In this document: positions 60,892 to 64,000 of the stretch, piece after piece
Layout of the letters: each line of letters starts with the position of its first letter
Numbering within the stretch: the first letter of the stretch is position 1
Assembly: GCA_020638395.1 (NCBI GenBank)
Contig: JACKIP010000002.1
Location: 124,001-188,000, forward strand
DNA length: 64,000 nucleotides
Source of the DNA: Rhodospirillales bacterium
GTDB lineage: Bacteria; Pseudomonadota; Alphaproteobacteria; Micavibrionales; Micavibrionaceae
Direction of reading: 5' to 3'
Made by a program: the position numbers and the translations under genes
Notes under the pieces: model-generated
Databases searched by the model: none
Told to the model about the DNA's origin: nothing
The model's input: the letters and a program-made list of their open reading frames with translations, nothing else

Positions 60892-63144
60892 TCAGGTACG
60901 ACGATCCACGAGATACAGCCGGAAAGAATTGGCAATCACCAGTAGGGATGACCCCGACATGGCCAGAGCGGCAATCAGCGGGGTGACAACCCCGGCAAAT
61001 GCCAGCGGGATTGCAATCGCATTGTAAATGACCGCCAGTGCAAAGTTACTTTTCACCAGTTGTTGTGTGCGGGTGGCAATGTCATAGGCCTGTAGCACCG
61101 GTTTGAACTGATCACCCATAAAGACGATATCTGCGGCATTCTGAGCCATGTCGATGGCAGTCCCCGGAGCCATCGACACATCGGCCCCCGCCAGAGCCGG
61201 GGCATCATTCAGCCCGTCTCCGATCATCAGAACGTGGTGCCCCTGCGCCTTTAAAGCCTGTAAATAGGCATATTTCTGCGGCGGAGTCTGATCTCCTTTT
61301 ACGTCGTCGATATGGCAGGCCGCCGCAATCCGTTCCGCAACATGAGTCCGGTCTCCGGAAAGCAGAACCGGACGGATACCCTTTTTCTGCAAAACCGCTA
61401 TGGTTTCCACAGCATCTGTGCGCAGGTGATCTTCAAAAATGAACCGTACAGGTTTTTGCCCATTCCCCGGGGCCAGCCATAATTCCAGATCATTCTGCTG
61501 GGCAGCGGCGGGATCTCCGCACCAGTTTCGGCTGCCGAGGCGGATTTCATGGCCCTGATACAGCGCAGACAGACCTTTTCCCTGATGTTCCTGCACAGCC
61601 TCCACCGGAACTAAATTGCCATCCCAGGCGGACACAATCGCCCGCGCCAGCGGATGTCGACTCTGTGTTGCAAGAGAGGCTGCCAATTGCAGTATTTCCG
61701 GGAGGTAATCTCCCTGTAGCTGCGGCCGGCCCAGAGTTAACGTTCCGGTTTTATCTACAATGACCGTATCAATCCCCGCCAGACGTTCCAGAGCATCGCC
61801 GGATTTCAACATAATTCCTTTTTTCATCAAGCGTCCACTGGCCAGAACCTGTACAACCGGAACCGCCAGCCCCAGCGCGCACGGGCAGGTGATAATCAAA
61901 ACCGTGACCGCAATCATCAGCGCGTCCTGCCAGGCGGCCCCCAAAACGCCCCACCACAGCACAAATGCGGCCGCCGCCAGCGTATGAACCACGGGGGTAT
62001 AAAGACGGGCGGCGCGATCTGCGAGACGCACATATTTTGCCTGTCCCTGCTCTGCTTTTTCCATCAGACGAACGATATCCGCCAGCAAGGAATCCTGCGC
62101 AGCTTTGGCAACCGTCACCAGAACCGGGGCGGACAGATTGAGCGTTCCGGCGTAGACGTCCGTCCCTTCCGCAACCGTGCGCGGAACGGTTTCCCCGGTC
62201 ACCAGAGAGGTATCCACCGTGCTGTGCCCTGATGTGACCACACCATCGACCGGAAATTTTTCCCCGACCGCCACAGAAACCACCATGCCTTCCCGCAGAT
62301 CACGAATAGGAACCCGGCGACTTTTCCCCTGCTCCAGAATATTTGCAAATCCGGACAAGGTGCTCATCAGATCCAGCGCTGCACTTTTCGCCGTGCGGCG
62401 CGCCCGGAAATCAAGATAACGCCCTACCAGCAGGAAAAAGGTCAGCATCACCGCCGAGTCAAAATAGACATGCTCGCCGTCATGAAGCATTTCAAATATA
62501 CTCATCCCCGTTGCCAGAAGCAGCGCCAGAGAAATTGGCACATCCATATTTGTCTGGCGATTTTTTAAGGCTCCCCAGGCGGAGCGAAAGAAGGGGCGTC
62601 CGGAAAATGCAATGGTGGGAATGCCGATCAGGGCCGACACCCAGTTCATCAGCTCGCGTGTGGCCAGCCCCATCGTCTCGGTTGAGGTGCTCCATAACCC
62701 CACCGATAGCAGCATGATATTACCCATCGCAAAGCCCGCAACTCCCAGACAAAGCAGGAGAAACCGGTCTTCGCGCTCGGCCTCCCCCTTTTCAGACTCC
62801 GTGCTGTAAGGCGCGACCGTATAGCCCAGATTTGCCACCTGCGCCGCAAAATGCCCTGCCGCCGCGGCCGGTCCTGTCCAGATAATCTGAAGGCGGCCGG
62901 TCGTGAAATTCAGACGGGCCTGTTCAATCCGCGGGTCCTGTAAAAGGGTCGATTCAATTTTCTGGATGCAGGCGGCGCAATGCACACCGCCGATCAACAG
63001 AGACAGGGCATACCGCCCCTCCCCCGCCGGCTTGACCAGACCTTCATAGCCGGAAAAATCAACGCTTTCCCGCGCCTCTAACGACTGAGAAAGTTCATCG
63101 CGGTTTGGTATTCCAGAGGAGATGTGGTGTTCTGTTCCGTCCAT
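60892..63144 (-). CDS. ccoI: Cation-translocating P-type ATPase, CcoI/FixI type
   Basis: CcoI is a P1B ATPase needed to load copper into cbb3-type cytochrome c oxidase. The 750-residue protein has an N-terminal heavy-metal domain (GGVHCAACIQKIE, CxxC at about 56-59), membrane helices, SLVTGETVPR (actuator), ITCPCALGLAVPVVQVLASG (CPC ion site), VDKTGTLTLG (phosphorylated Asp), SRHPLARAIV, and GDGLNDAPALAGADV. Its start overlaps fixH by about 67 bases. No ccoS-sized frame follows before the convergent pentapeptide gene. Confidence 0.95.
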   Translation of the reverse strand: MDGTEHHISSGIPNRDELSQSLEARESVDFSGYEGLVKPAGEGRYALSLLIGGVHCAACIQKIESTLLQDPRIEQARLNFTTGRLQIIWTGPAAAAGHFAAQVANLGYTVAPYSTESEKGEAEREDRFLLLCLGVAGFAMGNIMLLSVGLWSTSTETMGLATRELMNWVSALIGIPTIAFSGRPFFRSAWGALKNRQTNMDVPISLALLLATGMSIFEMLHDGEHVYFDSAVMLTFFLLVGRYLDFRARRTAKSAALDLMSTLSGFANILEQGKSRRVPIRDLREGMVVSVAVGEKFPVDGVVTSGHSTVDTSLVTGETVPRTVAEGTDVYAGTLNLSAPVLVTVAKAAQDSLLADIVRLMEKAEQGQAKYVRLADRAARLYTPVVHTLAAAAFVLWWGVLGAAWQDALMIAVTVLIITCPCALGLAVPVVQVLASGRLMKKGIMLKSGDALERLAGIDTVIVDKTGTLTLGRPQLQGDYLPEILQLAASLATQSRHPLARAIVSAWDGNLVPVEAVQEHQGKGLSALYQGHEIRLGSRNWCGDPAAAQQNDLELWLAPGNGQKPVRFIFEDHLRTDAVETIAVLQKKGIRPVLLSGDRTHVAERIAAACHIDDVKGDQTPPQKYAYLQALKAQGHHVLMIGDGLNDAPALAGADVSMAPGTAIDMAQNAADIVFMGDQFKPVLQAYDIATRTQQLVKSNFALAVIYNAIAIPLAFAGVVTPLIAALAMSGSSLLVIANSFRLYLVDRRT

Positions 63145-63617
63145 GTTGCTTCCAGATTAGCGGTCCAGCGCCCATGAAACGGCAGATCCAAAGGCGCGCT
63201 GTAAACTCCGTCCCCCCGGTAGCCGAGAGAGACCTCAAAATCGGAGCCTCCCTGTATCCGGCGCACCAGAGCCGCAGAAATACGAGCATTTTCAATCGGA
63301 CGCCCGGCTTTATCGGTAAACGTTACGATTAAGCTATTATTTTCAAAGCGCGGGTCAAGTCGGACGCCCAAAGAGTCCTGGGCCCGCGCTTTTTCTGCAA
63401 AAGCGTCATAGGCCAGACCGTCTTCATAGGCACGATCGTCAATCACCCCGGTATGGGTTGAAACCGCCGTGTAAACGTAATACGCATCCACGCTGGCAAA
63501 AACGATAAAAAATGCAATCAGGCTCCAGAGGAACCGGAACCCGTCGCGGCGGCTCTGAGCAGAAGCGGAAGGAGAAGACGCCGCGGAGGAAGAGGAGGAA
63601 GAAATTTTGTCCGCCAT
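63078..63617 (-). CDS. fixH: FixH family protein (CcoH)
   Basis: FixH assists CcoI in assembling cbb3 oxidase. The 179-residue protein has a polar Ser-rich N-terminus, one membrane helix (FLWSLIAFFIVFASVDAYYVYTAV), and a periplasmic beta-domain (LIVTFTDKAGRPIENARISAAL, VYSAPLDLPFHGRWTANL) matching the family. It lies two bases after ccoG and overlaps ccoI. Together the three make a fixGHI-type operon for respiration at low oxygen. Confidence 0.88.
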   Translation of the reverse strand: MADKISSSSSSAASSPSASAQSRRDGFRFLWSLIAFFIVFASVDAYYVYTAVSTHTGVIDDRAYEDGLAYDAFAEKARAQDSLGVRLDPRFENNSLIVTFTDKAGRPIENARISAALVRRIQGGSDFEVSLGYRGDGVYSAPLDLPFHGRWTANLEATWTEQNTTSPLEYQTAMNFLSR

Positions 63618-63619
63618 CC

Positions 63620-64000
63620 TTAGCGCGCTCCCGGCCGTTTGCTCATGAACACGCTTTCATGCTCGACGGCATGACCATTGGCTTTGTCAACCAGACGGAA
63701 CATGATGTTGACCGGCTTTTGTGGCTCCAGCGGCGCTTCGACCAGCACGTGGAAATGCCCGACCTTGTCCGCTTCCACATAAAGCTGGTCAGGCGTCACA
63801 TCGCCTGCGCTCTTGATGCTGAGTTTTGCCTGCTCCAACCCTTCAACCTCCAGAGCGTAATTGCGGTGCTCATGGGTTTTGTTCAGGATTTTGATATCAT
63901 AGCCATTCCGGATTTCTCCTCCCGTCAGGTGGACAAACAACGGATTGCGGTCATGCAGGACGTTCAGCTCCAGCGGCGTTCTGGTCACCAGAGCATATAA
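63620..64000 (-). CDS. ccoG: Cytochrome c oxidase accessory protein CcoG, C-terminal part only
   Basis: The frame is open to the window edge and gives the last 126 or so residues of a FixG/CcoG protein: TRTPLELNVLHDRNPLFV, NGYDIKILNKTHEHRNYAL, HFHVLVEAPLEP. This is the C-terminal Ig-like domain. The membrane helices and iron-sulfur ferredoxin part lie beyond the window. CcoG reduces copper for cbb3 oxidase assembly. It is followed by fixH two bases later. Confidence 0.88.
   Translation of the reverse strand, partial: LYALVTRTPLELNVLHDRNPLFVHLTGGEIRNGYDIKILNKTHEHRNYALEVEGLEQAKLSIKSAGDVTPDQLYVEADKVGHFHVLVEAPLEPQKPVNIMFRLVDKANGHAVEHESVFMSKRPGAR

Noticed and set aside
63512..64000. 162-residue plus-strand frame across ccoG and fixH
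   Set aside because: The minus strand encodes conserved CcoG and FixH text with correct spacing.
1..64000. tRNA, rRNA or riboswitch genes
   Set aside because: The gaps were read for cloverleaf-like arms and T-loop text (GTTCGAATC-like), and nothing convincing was found. A covariance-model scan would settle this.

Overview
The window looks like chromosomal DNA of a Gram-negative alphaproteobacterium of moderate GC. The evidence is gene content and order: cvpA-purF-short-chain dehydrogenase; secB divergent from a Tim44-like gene and mltA; overlapping addB-addA; a PAS histidine-kinase-like gene whose H-box reads SYQLRTPLN, as in DivL-like proteins; a small DUF6489-like gene; and ccoG-fixH-ccoI for cbb3 oxidase assembly. 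Lipid A and Kdo genes, a porin, lytic murein enzymes and an inverse autotransporter confirm a diderm envelope. I cannot place it below class from sequence alone.

Layout. 1-6.3 kb: a partial GT8 glycosyltransferase, hisC, ilvC, a repeat-rich gap, a small secreted Cys-rich protein, a RimJ-like acetyltransferase, RNase III and a SCO1-like copper chaperone. 6.4-11.9 kb: a tight plus-strand operon waaA-lpxK-lpxL-like-gor-gluQ. 11.9-16.2 kb (minus): four secreted proteins, three of which share an unnamed Cys-rich module ending in NPGCYYDG; one of the three also carries an M23 endopeptidase domain. This unit has its own candidate promoter just after a terminator behind tim44-mltA. 18.4-22.7 kb: secB, a repeat island, a porin, and a coupled pair encoding a polysaccharide deacetylase and a divergent SAM-hydroxide adenosyltransferase. 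22.7-31.4 kb (minus): addA, addB, yidC, yidD. 31.8-38.2 kb: thioredoxin with CPPC, UbiA, a receiver-only response regulator, a sugar nucleotidyltransferase, miaA, a self-contained fic gene with an operator-like array, an esterase and a TetR regulator.

38.3-43.0 kb is an accessory segment: fragments of two insertion sequences abut a 1289-residue intimin-like inverse autotransporter with FecR-like, Ig-like and phage-tail-type C-terminal modules. 43.4-47.7 kb: polA, two small envelope proteins and maf. 47.8-52.2 kb: a GGDEF/EAL protein, a membrane protein with a DnaJ-type zinc region but no J domain, and a DUF6489-like protein. 52.2-55.1 kb: the DivL-like kinase gene, broken by two single-base deletions, and an EIIA-like protein lacking the phosphorylated His. 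55.3-58.9 kb: hemJ, cvpA, purF and an SDR. 59.0-64.0 kb: a small membrane protein, a pentapeptide-repeat protein and ccoI-fixH-ccoG (ccoG cut by the window end).

Many intergenic gaps carry the same dispersed repeats: hairpins around TCACACGG/CCGTGTGA, 'cgcagaggcgcagg' phrases, AAAGTAAGACAAAG phrases, and 'TCATTCTGAGCG' phrases. Most housekeeping genes are ordinary. The items most worth a second look are the Cys-rich/M23 cluster, the mosaic inverse autotransporter, the fic operator array, the Tyr-for-His kinase and the repeat families. No tRNA, rRNA or CRISPR array was recognised.
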